A stretch of 45,032 nucleotides of DNA from an uncultured Oscillospiraceae bacterium (GTDB taxonomy: Bacteria > Bacillota > Clostridia > Oscillospirales > Oscillospiraceae), in the NCBI GenBank assembly GCA_910583885.1, contig CAJUAC010000016.1:1-45032 (forward strand), in the 5' to 3' direction. The notes under the pieces were generated by a model, which ran no database searches, was not told the origin of the DNA, and was given only the letters and a program-made list of their open reading frames with translations. Each line of letters opens with the position of its first letter. The stretch's first letter is position 1. The translations under genes were made by a program, and so were the position numbers. Positions 1 to 8,272 of this stretch are shown piece after piece.

Positions 1-61
1 GCCAACGACTACGGGGACATATCGCTGCTCAAGGATTTTGCGGACAGACACGCCCCTCTGG

Positions 62-232
62 ATGGGCGGCGAGTTGAACACTTATCTTGCCGACATTGAC
101 CGGCAGGCGGAGGAACTTCTTTTTCAGTTGGTAAAAGATTACACCCAGCGGAAGGGCATAACAGAGCGGTTAAAGGCTGAAAATCAGATGGAATGGGTCC
201 ATTCAGTCGCTGGAGAAACAGAGGTACAACTA
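62..232 (+). pseudogene. TnpV-type transposon protein, C-terminal remnant
   Basis: Reading from about base 68, the frame gives GGELNTYLADIDRQAEELLF, then a segment ending KAENQMEWV. This matches the C-terminal half of TnpV, the small accessory protein of Tn4451-type and related Clostridia transposons (a pattern I know from the family). No matching sequence lies upstream in this frame, and the window edge is near, so it is either cut by the edge or already a fragment. It runs without a stop into the next gene's ATG at 233, so the frame is a chance fusion, not one protein. It marks an old insertion next to the broken GldG-like gene. Confidence 0.6.
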
Positions 233-1338
233 ATGAAAAACAGGAACGCCTTTCGCGGCGGCGCGTATTCTCTGTCCATCTCGGTCGTGGTGCTGGCAAT
301 CCTGATCGTGGTCAACATCGCCTCCAATCTCTACTCCATCACCAGCAATATCAAAGTGGTAGTCAATGCTTTGAAGGAGGATGTGACCATCTACTGGGTG
401 GTGCAGTCCGGTCAGGAGGACACGGTGATCGAAAACCTGCTGGGGAAATACGACAGCCTATCCGACCATATCCAGGTGGTGAAGAAGAACCCGGACGTCT
501 ACCCCACCTTCGCCGAGCAGTACACCGACGAGACGGTTATGAATAACAGCCTGATCGTGGAGTGCGGGGATCGCAGCCGGTTCATCGGCTATGATGACAT
601 CTATATCCAGGAGGCAGATATTTACTCCTACAACACCTCCTTTGACGGCGAGGGGGCAATCACCTCCTCCATCGACTATGTGGTCAGCGAGGAACTGCCC
701 CAGGTATACATCCTCGAGGGCTATGGGGAGGCTGACCTTCCAGCCTCCTTCAAAGAGCAGATCGAAAAGGAAACTATGGAGACCACTTCCCTCTCCCCGC
801 TGACGGTGGACGTCATCCCAGAAGACGCGGACTGTGTGATGCCCTTCGCCCCGGAGAGTGACATCTCTCAAGAGGAAAAATACCTGCTGTCAGACTATGC
901 GGCGGAGGGCGGCAAGCTGTTTGTGGCGGCCGGTCCGGTGCAGGACGGAATTCTGGAAAACCTCTATAGCCTGCTGGCAGACTACGGCGTCCAGGCCAAC
1001 GAGGGCATTATCATGGAAGGGACCGTGAGCATTACTCCTTCCAGAGACCGATGGCTCTGCTGCCGGATATGAACAGCAACACCATCACCGATCCTTTGAT
1101 TGAGGAAAATTATTATCCCATCATGCCCGTCTCTTTGGGCCTGACGGTCACCGAAAACTCCGGCAGCAGAATAGTAACAGATCTACTGACCACCTCCGGC
1201 ATAGCCTACAGCAAGCTGATGGGCTACGGCATGACGGACTATGAGAAGGAGGAGGGATACATCGACGGCCCCTTCGCCCTGGCTGTCTCTATTGAAACCG
1301 CTGGAGAGGGGCAGATCGTCTGGTTTACCTCCTCCTAG
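233..1338 (+). pseudogene. GldG-like ABC-transport auxiliary protein, frameshifted
   Basis: GldG-family proteins partner an ABC ATPase and permease of unknown substrate; neither partner is visible here. The ATG at 233 opens a protein with one N-terminal membrane segment (about residues 14-28), then a motif close to LYSITSN and a long extracytoplasmic domain. The frame breaks near 1016-1021: the first frame stops at 1072, but the family reading continues in another frame (EGDREHYSFQ then MALLPDMNSNTITDP) to a stop at 1338. A one-base loss in the G run would explain this. Between the membrane segment and LYSITSN the protein also seems shorter than relatives, so an internal deletion is likely. 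Past 1338 a further frame reads LAGGQADDFL, resembling the family's C-terminal end, a hint of more decay. A sequencing error could explain the first break but not all three signs. Confidence 0.65.
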
Positions 1339-1519
1339 GAGGTTGGCAGGTGGACAAGCAGATGACTTTTTGACGCAGCCCATGTACCAGACGGTAAATA
1401 ATCAGGAAAATGGAACGGTCCAATGCACTGCTATGCAAGGTGGCAAGCTTATGCTCCATCCGCTCATCCTCTGGACAGATCCGGTATTTCTTCGCAACGA
1501 TCCGCCAGCAAGCGGTTTG

Positions 1520-1600
1520 GGAGGACAACCCCAAATCCTCGATTGGTACACGTATATTTCCAGCTGCGGCGACCGGTTTCCTCATCGGTTTGCCACGGGA
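1520..1600 (-). repeat. Fragment similar to the PHP-region repeat of the PolC-like gene
   Basis: Read on the minus strand, this stretch encodes KPVAAAGNIRV and then EDLGL, in the same order as KPVAAAGNRRT...QDWGM in the PolC-like protein encoded at 37410-39755. By eye about two thirds of the bases match over roughly 75-80 positions, with one small gap. It lies in no gene. It could be a relic of another PolC-like copy or one member of a dispersed repeat family. Confidence 0.45.
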
Positions 1601-1628
1601 AGAGGCAAACCGCAGCAAATATTTAACA

Positions 1629-1663
1629 AGGCCCCGGGAAATCAAACCAATTTCCTGGGGCCT
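1629..1663 (-). terminator. Hairpin terminator of the peptidase operon
   Basis: Arms 1629-1642 and 1650-1663 pair over 14 bases with one mismatch, around a 7-base loop. On the minus strand the stem is followed by a T-rich run (TTGTTAAATATTT). It lies about 50 bases beyond the last stop of the 16-gene operon. Confidence 0.65.
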
Positions 1664-1711
1664 GGTCCCATATTTCAGATATTTAAAGCAGCTGGGACGC
1701 CCTTATGCAAC

Positions 1712-2785
1712 TTACAGCACCACCAAGTCCCGTTCCATTGACGTGAGGTTCACACATCCGTCCTCAGTTACAGCCAGTATATCCTCAATCCGCACACCAA
1801 ACCGATCCGGCAGATAGATCCCCGGCTCCACTGTAACTACATTTCCGGCGTGGAGAACGTCCTTGGATTCCGGCCGAAGACGTGGTGTCTCATGAATATC
1901 CAGTCCAACGCCGTGGCCCAGCCCATGGCCAAAGTATGTGCCATAGCCGCCCTGACGGATCACGCAGCGCGCCGCTTCATCCACTGCCGCTGCGCTGACA
2001 CCGCCAGCTATGGCTGCTATGGCGGTATCCCCTGCCTGACGGACCAACTGGTAGATCTGACGCATATCCTCCCCAGCACAGCCGATGGCAAAGGTTCGGG
2101 AGATATCCGAATACCAGCCCTCATAGATAGCGCCGAAGTCGATTAGCAGGAAATCGCCCCGCTGCAGCTTGCGGTCGGTGGGCGTGGCATGGGGCAGTGC
2201 AGCGTTCGGCCCAGAGGCCGCGACGATGCCAAAGATGCCGTTTTCCGAGCCATTCTCCAGCAGCCGCCAGGTGAGGTATGCCTCAATCTGCCGCTCTGTC
2301 CTTCCGGGAACGGCTATCTCCATCGTCTGCCGCAGGGACAGCTCGGCAATTTCCTGAGAAATCTTGATTTTCTTGCGCTCCTCAGGCGTCTTGACAGCGC
2401 GCAGCTTCTCCATCCAGCCACACCCCGCCAGCTCCATCCCCCACTGCTCCTTGAGCGCCTCCACTCTCGCCATGCTCAGATACTGATCCTCGATCAGCAC
2501 CCTCTCACAGCCTTTGTCCCGCAGATACGCTCCTATCCAGTGATCCGCCTCCTCCGGGCCCGTTTCCCGGCAGTCCATCGGCGTGGTCCGCAGTGCTTGC
2601 CGGGCTTCCGTGATATACCGGAAATCCACTGCAAACACCGCCTCTCCCTTGGCTGTGACGGCAACCACGCCAGCAGAGGTTCGCAGCCCTGTCAGATAGC
2701 GCCGGTTCTGGGGGGCGTGGAGCACCACGGCATCCGCGCCGCAGCAGTTGAGCTCCTGAACAATCCTGTCAATTTTTGATTGCAT
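1712..2785 (-). CDS. Xaa-Pro aminopeptidase, M24B (PepP/PepQ-like)
   Basis: Cytoplasmic metallopeptidase of 357 residues, expected to release an N-terminal residue ahead of proline or split Xaa-Pro dipeptides. The N-terminal half is the creatinase-like domain; the C-terminal half is the pita-bread catalytic domain. All five metal ligands can be placed: two Asp in LIDFGAIYEGWYSDISRT (about 213 and 224), His in GHGLGHGVG (about 290), Glu in VTVEPG (about 318) and Glu in RIEDI (about 331). I start at 2785 because AGGAGG sits four bases upstream; the in-frame ATG at 2800 lacks such a site. It follows the YheO-type regulator by 11 bases and is the last gene of the operon. Compact length fits bacterial PepQ/YpdF-type enzymes. 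Family certain, substrate inferred. Confidence 0.9.
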   Translation of the reverse strand: MQSKIDRIVQELNCCGADAVVLHAPQNRRYLTGLRTSAGVVAVTAKGEAVFAVDFRYITEARQALRTTPMDCRETGPEEADHWIGAYLRDKGCERVLIEDQYLSMARVEALKEQWGMELAGCGWMEKLRAVKTPEERKKIKISQEIAELSLRQTMEIAVPGRTERQIEAYLTWRLLENGSENGIFGIVAASGPNAALPHATPTDRKLQRGDFLLIDFGAIYEGWYSDISRTFAIGCAGEDMRQIYQLVRQAGDTAIAAIAGGVSAAAVDEAARCVIRQGGYGTYFGHGLGHGVGLDIHETPRLRPESKDVLHAGNVVTVEPGIYLPDRFGVRIEDILAVTEDGCVNLTSMERDLVVL

Positions 2786-2796
2786 AGGCCCTCCTG

Positions 2797-3456
2797 TCAC
2801 ATGGCCTTGTTGCTGTTGCGGACTTCTTTGATGTAGTTATAGACAGTAAAGATCGATACACCGATGTGCTGGGCCACCATCTCCGCCGCCCCCTTGACAT
2901 CGAACACCCCCTTTGCCTCCAGTGTCTCCACGAAGGCCAGCTTGTCCGCCCGGGACATATGGGCAATCGGCTTGGAGAGGTTGTCCAGCTCAAAGTGGAT
3001 AATGTCCTCTACCACATCGCTGATCTCCTGGGCAAAGACCTCTTTTTTGGGCTCTGCCTCCGCTGGCAGCCGGGTCTTGCAAAACCCGCAAAGCAGCTTT
3101 TGGGCCATTATGTATTCCGTTAAATCTACATTGCAGCACAGGCAGCCAACGATCTTACCCTGCTCCCGGATAAATGTCGTCATCGATTTCAGCTGCCGGC
3201 CATCCTTTGTCGTCGAGGGGTAGCACAAGATATCCTCCGCCTGATCGCCATATTTACGCAGGGTCTCCATAACCAAATTCGTGGTCGGCGCGCCAATGTG
3301 CCGCTCGGTAACATTGCCGCAAACCGCTGTGACAGACGACTCCGGCATACTCAAATCGTGGAGGATAAACTCCGAGTATTCGCCCAGTATTGCATGCATG
3401 GCCCTCATAACCGGCTGGTAAATCTCGACGTATTTCTGGAAACCTCGTTTCTGCAC
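2797..3456 (-). CDS. YheO-type PAS/HTH transcriptional regulator
   Basis: A 219-residue protein with an N-terminal YheO-like PAS domain (about residues 10-115) and a C-terminal helix-turn-helix of the YheO/DauR class (AAEMVAQHIGVSIFTVYNYI near the end). The middle carries CLCCN and CGFC cysteine pairs, which might bind a metal or sense redox; that is speculation. A known relative, DauR of Pseudomonas, controls D-arginine catabolism genes. Being inside the peptide operon it probably senses a product of that pathway and controls the promoter at 17799-17827. Start: the GTG at 3465 touches the AAGGA ribosome site, so the GTG at 3456, with eight bases between AAGGAG and the codon, is the better choice. 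Confidence 0.85.
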   Translation of the reverse strand: MQKRGFQKYVEIYQPVMRAMHAILGEYSEFILHDLSMPESSVTAVCGNVTERHIGAPTTNLVMETLRKYGDQAEDILCYPSTTKDGRQLKSMTTFIREQGKIVGCLCCNVDLTEYIMAQKLLCGFCKTRLPAEAEPKKEVFAQEISDVVEDIIHFELDNLSKPIAHMSRADKLAFVETLEAKGVFDVKGAAEMVAQHIGVSIFTVYNYIKEVRNSNKAM

Positions 3457-3472
3457 TGTTCGCACTCCTTGT

Positions 3473-4030
3473 CTATTTTTTTGCAGGCTGTACCATCAGT
3501 CCGCTTTCTTCGGCAGGGACCGTCCTGTCCCGATAAACTTTGACCGTAAAGCGCTCCACCTCCAGCTTCAGTACCGCCGTCCTCTTATAGGACTCTTTAC
3601 TGTAATTGAGGTCGTGAAAACGCCCATGCTTTACCATTATTATATCCAATCCGCGCTTTTTTTCAACCTCTTTTTCATCGTCAATGATGGAAATATACCC
3701 TTCGCCCACGATACTGTTAAAGTTTTGCCCCCATTGGCAGGCGGACTCTGTCTGACGCAGGCCCCAGCTCTCATCGATCTCAAAAGCCACCCTGTTATTC
3801 CTGCGCAGGATGTCCAGCTTGCGCCCATCCTTGGCGCAGTGGACATAAAATACAAGCTTCCCGCTCTCCAGATCATACTCATAGCCGTAGTTGATGGGGA
3901 CAATATAGGGGAAGCCAATATCCTCGTCATAGAAAGCGATCCGGATGATATGGTTTGCCAGAAGGATGCGGTTGATGGCCGCCGGGTCGGTCAGCTCCCG
4001 GTTTCTGATCCGCATAGGACGGTGCGCCAT
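3473..4030 (-). CDS. PNPOx-fold flavoprotein, NimA-like
   Basis: A 185-residue member of the pyridoxamine-phosphate-oxidase-like split-barrel superfamily, closest in look to the NimA/5-nitroimidazole group: an opening MRIRNREL..PAAINRIL, then PYIVPINYGYEYD and LVFYVHCAKDGRKLDIL. In the family these bind FMN or haem and reduce small molecules, or serve as binding proteins with unknown substrate. AGGAG six bases before the ATG at 4030 fixes the start; the longer frame to 4057 overlaps the upstream gene. It lies two bases after the upstream M24 gene's stop, so it is co-transcribed. What a flavoprotein does in a peptide operon is not clear; a redox step on an unusual amino acid is one possibility. 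Confidence 0.8.
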   Translation of the reverse strand: MAHRPMRIRNRELTDPAAINRILLANHIIRIAFYDEDIGFPYIVPINYGYEYDLESGKLVFYVHCAKDGRKLDILRRNNRVAFEIDESWGLRQTESACQWGQNFNSIVGEGYISIIDDEKEVEKKRGLDIIMVKHGRFHDLNYSKESYKRTAVLKLEVERFTVKVYRDRTVPAEESGLMVQPAKK

Positions 4031-4032
4031 AG

Positions 4033-5223
4033 CTAGCTCCTTTCCCCATCCGGGCACTGCACCAGCACCAGCTCATCCTGCCGCCTGCTGATAAACTCCG
4101 CGCCCTCCTCTGTGATCAGGATATCCTCCTCACACAGCACACTGTAATCCCCCTCCTCCATCAGGACTGTGGGCTCCAGCGTGAAGATCATCCCCGCCTC
4201 CACCGTACCAAAGGGTGCGTTGCCGTAGCGCTTCCACTGGGGCGCGAACATCGTCCCGCCATCGTGTTCATAGCGCCCCACCTGGTGGCCTGTGGCGTGG
4301 GTGATCTCCGGCAGGCCGCGGCTAACCAGATACGAGCGCGCCGCCTGGTCCACCTCATAGCCCTTTACTCCCGGCTTCGCCACGGCAAAAGCGGCGGAGA
4401 TGGCGTGATGGGCGGCATCAAAGATCATCCGGAAGCGCTCGGGCGCCTCTGTCTCCCCCGGCTTCAGGAAGTAGGCGGTCCGGGAGATATCGCTGCAATA
4501 CCCCATATAGTCGATACCAAAGTCCATAATCAGGAAGTCCCCGGGCTGGAGTACAGCATCCCCCGGCTCCCGGTGGGCAATGCGTTCCTTCATGACAATG
4601 GGCATGGTCAGCTCCTTGCTCACAGCCTCCACAACGCCCCGGCGGGACATCCCATCCACAAACATCTGGCCGATTTCATACTCTGTCAAACCCGGGCGCA
4701 GCTGCGCAAAAACCTCCCCATAGATATCCTGGGTGAGCTCCACAGCCCGGCGCACCGCGGCGATCTCCTCAGACGTCTTGATACTGCGGATCCTCTGCAG
4801 GATCGGCTCCGAGCTGCAAAAGCACCCGGCATACCGGCTGAGGACCCGTGCCAGATACCGGTACCGCCCGGTGGTCAAGCCGTCGCAGAGGTTGTCCTCC
4901 ACGGAGAAATTTAAAGCAATTGACCGGGGCCCAACCCGGTCTACCAGGTCATTAAGAGGCTGCGCAGGATCGGAGGCATAGGGGAGGACCTCGTCAAACA
5001 GCCCGCTGTTCTGGCTCTCCAGCGCATCAATCCCCGGGCAGAGCACATACCGTGCCCCCTCTTTCGTCAGAAGGAAAAAGGTCCGTCCGACGGTTTTCAG
5101 CCCAGTCAGCAGGCTGACAGCCGGATCGCTGCCCTCGCTGGCATAGATGAGCCAGAGGTCGATATCAGCCTGCCTCAGGTATTCTGCCGCCTGGGCCAGC
5201 TTTTGTTCCGCAATCTTAGCCAT
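4033..5223 (-). CDS. M24 family metallopeptidase (creatinase/prolidase-like), second copy
   Basis: A 396-residue M24 peptidase. Metal ligands visible: two Asp in IMDFGIDYMGYCSDISRT, His in ATGHQVGRYEHDGG, Glu in FTLEPTVLM and Glu in CEEDILIT. The sequence around the His (GHQVGRYEHD) differs from the GHGLGHG of the PepP-like gene at 1712-2785, so this is a different subfamily with probably different specificity. Start at 5223 (MAKIAEQKL) has GGAGGAG seven bases upstream and overlaps the M20 gene by 8 bases, implying coupled translation. A longer open frame upstream to 5343 lies wholly inside the M20 gene and is ignored. Substrate could be Xaa-Pro peptides or another amide; creatinase-type activity cannot be excluded. 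Confidence 0.85.
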   Translation of the reverse strand: MAKIAEQKLAQAAEYLRQADIDLWLIYASEGSDPAVSLLTGLKTVGRTFFLLTKEGARYVLCPGIDALESQNSGLFDEVLPYASDPAQPLNDLVDRVGPRSIALNFSVEDNLCDGLTTGRYRYLARVLSRYAGCFCSSEPILQRIRSIKTSEEIAAVRRAVELTQDIYGEVFAQLRPGLTEYEIGQMFVDGMSRRGVVEAVSKELTMPIVMKERIAHREPGDAVLQPGDFLIMDFGIDYMGYCSDISRTAYFLKPGETEAPERFRMIFDAAHHAISAAFAVAKPGVKGYEVDQAARSYLVSRGLPEITHATGHQVGRYEHDGGTMFAPQWKRYGNAPFGTVEAGMIFTLEPTVLMEEGDYSVLCEEDILITEEGAEFISRRQDELVLVQCPDGERS

Positions 5224-6490
5224 TGCTGCACTCCTCCATTTCTTTTTCAGAAGCCGCGGCCTCCACCGTCTTGACAATCGCCCGGTAGAGGACTTCGGCG
5301 CCAAAGGATAGGGAACTTTCTGTAATACGTTCATTGGGGCCATGGACCATCTTCAGCACCTCGGAGAAGGGCACGTCCGGCAGCAGCGGCGAATAGCCGT
5401 AGACATTATGCCGGATGAAGCGCCCATCGGTCCGCCCCAGGGCAATCATGGGCAGGATCCGTGTGCCAGGGTCCAGCTCCTGGGAGATCTGGCACAGCCG
5501 CTGGAAAAAGGGGTTGTCCAGGTCGCAGGTGTAGCCATCCGACAGGGGGCCGATCTCGTAGGAGACATCCTCGCCGCCCAGCAGCTCCTCCATCAGCTGT
5601 TCCACCTCCTGCCGGGTGGTCCCGTCAATATACTGGTAGGACATCTTCAGGCCCTGATCCCCCTGCCGGCCGGTGAAATCCAGCTCATAGGCATCGGCAG
5701 CCAGGCAGCTGTGGACGCTGTATTCCCAAAGGTTTTTCAGGGTCCGGTCCTCGAAGCATCCCTCCACAGCTTTATGGAAAGCCTGGGTGGGTGCGGTCAG
5801 ACGCGGCTCCGGCTGGTAGCTGGCAACCGAGCGCAGCGCCCGCAGGAGCTGCCCTGCCTGGGTGTTCCAGGGGCCGTATCCATCGGGATCTCCCTTCGCT
5901 GTTACCTGGATGGCGCAGCGTCCCTTCTCCCCGCAGGTGCAGGTGCGGTACCGCTGCCCCCTCTGCTCCATGACAAACCCGCCGCCCTCGCTGACCACGT
6001 ACCCTCTGGGCAGCAGCTCCGGATGCTCTTCTGCAATGAACGCCATACCGTATCCGCTGCCGAGCTCCTCGTCGGCGGATGCCAGAAGGATGACCTTCCG
6101 GTCCAGCGCCATGCCGCTGCGCTGGAGCCAGATGAGGCACATGATCTCCATTGCTGTCAGATGCTTTGTATCAATCGCGCCCCGCCCCCAGATCGTGCCG
6201 CCGCAGCTGACGCCGTCAAACGGCGGATGCTCCCATGAGCCGGGGGCTGGCACCACGTCGATGTGCGACAGCAGCAGCACCGGCGGCTGGCTCCCCTGCC
6301 CAATCTCCGCGTAGACATTGGTACGGCCGGGTGCCTTTTCCAGAAGCCGCGCAGGGATCCCCTCTTTTTCCAGGACCTGCGCGATGTATTCTGCTGCTGC
6401 CCGCTCCCCTCCGGGGGGATTGGAGGTGTTGATCCGGAGCAGGTTTGTAAAAACCTCTTTCAGCTCACGCTGTTGTTCTAGCTCCAGCAT
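5216..6490 (-). CDS. M20 family metallopeptidase / amidohydrolase
   Basis: A 424-residue di-zinc hydrolase of the M20 family (ArgE/DapE/CPG2/PM20D1 type). Zinc ligands and catalytic residues: His in LSHIDVVP, Asp in GRGAIDTK, catalytic Glu and next Glu in SADEELGS, a ligand at SEGGG, and His in VHGPNERI near the C-terminus. The dimerisation lid lies between. Members remove terminal amino acids from peptides or hydrolyse N-acyl amino acids. GGAGGAATAAC precedes the ATG at 6490; the upstream M24 gene ends 1 base before. It works in the cytoplasm (no signal peptide) on peptides delivered by the Dpp-type transporter encoded in the same operon. Confidence 0.88.
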   Translation of the reverse strand: MLELEQQRELKEVFTNLLRINTSNPPGGERAAAEYIAQVLEKEGIPARLLEKAPGRTNVYAEIGQGSQPPVLLLSHIDVVPAPGSWEHPPFDGVSCGGTIWGRGAIDTKHLTAMEIMCLIWLQRSGMALDRKVILLASADEELGSGYGMAFIAEEHPELLPRGYVVSEGGGFVMEQRGQRYRTCTCGEKGRCAIQVTAKGDPDGYGPWNTQAGQLLRALRSVASYQPEPRLTAPTQAFHKAVEGCFEDRTLKNLWEYSVHSCLAADAYELDFTGRQGDQGLKMSYQYIDGTTRQEVEQLMEELLGGEDVSYEIGPLSDGYTCDLDNPFFQRLCQISQELDPGTRILPMIALGRTDGRFIRHNVYGYSPLLPDVPFSEVLKMVHGPNERITESSLSFGAEVLYRAIVKTVEAAASEKEMEECSNG

Positions 6491-6491
6491 G

Positions 6492-7694
6492 TTATTCCTC
6501 CGTGCAGCCGATCAGATACAGCTCCATCTGGCGGCGGCTGAGAACCTCCGCCCCCTCCGGCCGGATCACCACGTTCTCCTCTACCAGCATACAGGGCAGG
6601 CCGCCGTCCTGGATCACTGTCGGCTCAATAGCGTAGACCTCGTTGCATCCAATGGGCCTGCCGCAGGAGGCCATGTTGTCCGCGCGCTTTGGGGAGAGGG
6701 CAGTGCCAATGTCGTGGCATCTCCTGCCAATGGGATGGCCTACGCTGTGGCGTACCGTCGGATAACCGCCATCCTCCACCACCTTCCGGCCCACCGCATC
6801 GACCTCCCAGCCCAGCTTCCCCTGGCCAATAAAGCCGATCACGGCAGTAATCGCGCTGCGGGCCGTCTCAAAGGCGTGCTGGACCTCCGCCGGCGGGCTG
6901 CTTTCACCGGGCTGCAAAAAGTACGCAGTCCGGGCAATATCCGAGATGTAGCCCCGGTATTTGACGCTGAAATCCATGATGAGGATGTCTCCCGGCCTGG
7001 TTTTTGCGTCGCCGGGGGAGCGGTGGGCCAGCCCCTCCCGGACGATGCAGACGATGGGGTAGTCATAGGGCTTCCCCAGGCCATTGCACACATCCCGGGC
7101 CTTCATCCCCGCAACAAACAGATCCCCGATCTCCCGCTCGGTCATCCCGCACCGGACCTTGGAGAACACCTCGTCATAAATGTCGTTGGTCAGCTGGATC
7201 GACTGGCGGAGATAGTCAATCTCTGTGCTGCTCTTGACGCTGCACAGCTCCCGGATCAGGCTCTCGCCGGAGACCTCCACTGCTGCCAGCCGCTCCCGGC
7301 CCAGCATCTTCTCCAGCATAAGGTACAGGCCGTAGGACAGGCCGTCGGCGATGACATCGCTCTCTGACACGTTGATTGCCAGCTTTTTCGGCGCCAGGCG
7401 GTCAAACACCGGCACAAACACCTCCTCCAGCGCCTTGTTGTAGGTCAGGACCTGGGAAAAAATGCCAGAGGGAATGAATTTTTTCTCATCGGACTGGCTG
7501 GCAATCATAATATGATGCCCATCCCGCATGAAAAAGGCCGCGCCGAGATGGACGGTATCCTCTCCAATTAAGAAAGGCAGGATGGGGTCGCCGCCCTCCC
7601 GGGAGACCAGCAGCAGCCCGTCTATGTCCTGACGGGCCAGGAGCGCCTCCAGCTGCTGGATCTTTTCTCTGGGAATCTGGTATTTGTCAAACAT
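6492..7694 (-). CDS. M24 family metallopeptidase, third copy
   Basis: A 400-residue M24 peptidase. Ligands: Asp pair in IMDFSVKYRGYISDIART, His in RHSVGHPIGRRCHDIG, Glu in YAIEPTVIQ and Glu in VEENVVIR. Its GHPIGR...HDIG loop is like GHQVGR...HDGG of the copy at 4033-5223, so these two are probably paralogues of one subgroup. The start at 7694 (MFDKYQIP) follows GGGAGG by eight bases and overlaps the 178-residue gene by 8 bases. Longer open sequence to 7796 belongs to that upstream gene. Three different M24 types in a row plus a fourth further upstream suggests peptides with several kinds of proline-like linkages. Confidence 0.87.
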   Translation of the reverse strand: MFDKYQIPREKIQQLEALLARQDIDGLLLVSREGGDPILPFLIGEDTVHLGAAFFMRDGHHIMIASQSDEKKFIPSGIFSQVLTYNKALEEVFVPVFDRLAPKKLAINVSESDVIADGLSYGLYLMLEKMLGRERLAAVEVSGESLIRELCSVKSSTEIDYLRQSIQLTNDIYDEVFSKVRCGMTEREIGDLFVAGMKARDVCNGLGKPYDYPIVCIVREGLAHRSPGDAKTRPGDILIMDFSVKYRGYISDIARTAYFLQPGESSPPAEVQHAFETARSAITAVIGFIGQGKLGWEVDAVGRKVVEDGGYPTVRHSVGHPIGRRCHDIGTALSPKRADNMASCGRPIGCNEVYAIEPTVIQDGGLPCMLVEENVVIRPEGAEVLSRRQMELYLIGCTEE

Positions 7695-8223
7695 TGTCAA
7701 GTCCTCCCAATGATTGCGAAAGCGTCCGCACCTGCACGCCGTGCCGGCGGCAGATGTCCCCTGCCGCCGCCTCCGCAGCGGCAGGGGATGTTCCACTCAT
7801 AAGGTACACGCTGATATCGATCTCTGTATCGTTTTCAATCTTGCTTCGGTGTCCCCCGGCTATGCGGTCGATGGACACCAGATCATGGGTGGCGTAGTAG
7901 GCATACTCCCCGCAGGCCGGCTCCGCCTCCAGAAGGGCCGTCATCTCCTCCAATGTCCCAGGCCTGCCGCACAGCTTCTCCAGCAGCTCCCACTCCGGGC
8001 CTGGGCAGGCCTTGGGGCCGGACGCCTCCACGATCCCCTCCAGTGCCTCTATGCAGCGCAGGAGGATTTTATTGCTCGGGTAATAGGGGTTGGAATCCGG
8101 ATCCCTCGGCTGCGAAATCCGCAGGCGCAGGACGCAGCGCCCGGTATGGCGGGCCCACTGGACCCCGCCGTCTCCATCGCCAAGGTACGCGCTGGTCAGC
8201 GCGCGAAAGGTTGCCTTATCCAT
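7687..8223 (-). CDS. Conserved-looking protein of unknown function, 178 aa
   Basis: I do not recognise this protein. It is soluble, with no signal peptide or membrane segment, and begins MDKATFRALTSAYLGDGDGG. The middle (RISQPRDPDSNPYYPSNKILL) is followed by a helical stretch. The C-terminal part reads HDLVSIDRIAGGHRSKIEND, then DISVYLMSGTSPAAAEAAAG. An AAAGGAG site lies nine bases before the ATG at 8223. It starts about 50 bases after the ATPase gene and overlaps the next M24 gene by 8 bases, so it is translated as part of the operon. It could be a partner of the ATPases or of the peptidases. Longer open sequence to 8391 has no ribosome-binding site. Confidence 0.7.
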   Translation of the reverse strand: MDKATFRALTSAYLGDGDGGVQWARHTGRCVLRLRISQPRDPDSNPYYPSNKILLRCIEALEGIVEASGPKACPGPEWELLEKLCGRPGTLEEMTALLEAEPACGEYAYYATHDLVSIDRIAGGHRSKIENDTEIDISVYLMSGTSPAAAEAAAGDICRRHGVQVRTLSQSLGGLDNV

Positions 8224-8272
8224 CGCTGTATTCTCCTTTGATTTGCACTGGAAGCCCCTCCGGGCGCCGGGC

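Larger units (their letters stand above)
1339..1711. other. Gene-poor stretch between the GldG-like pseudogene and the peptidase operon
   Basis: I find no credible gene. It holds a short degenerate continuation of the GldG-like reading near 1345-1400, a fragment resembling the PolC-like gene's repeat (1520-1600, minus strand), and a hairpin terminator for the minus-strand operon (1629-1663). Short open frames here have no ribosome-binding site and no recognisable motif. Confidence 0.6.
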
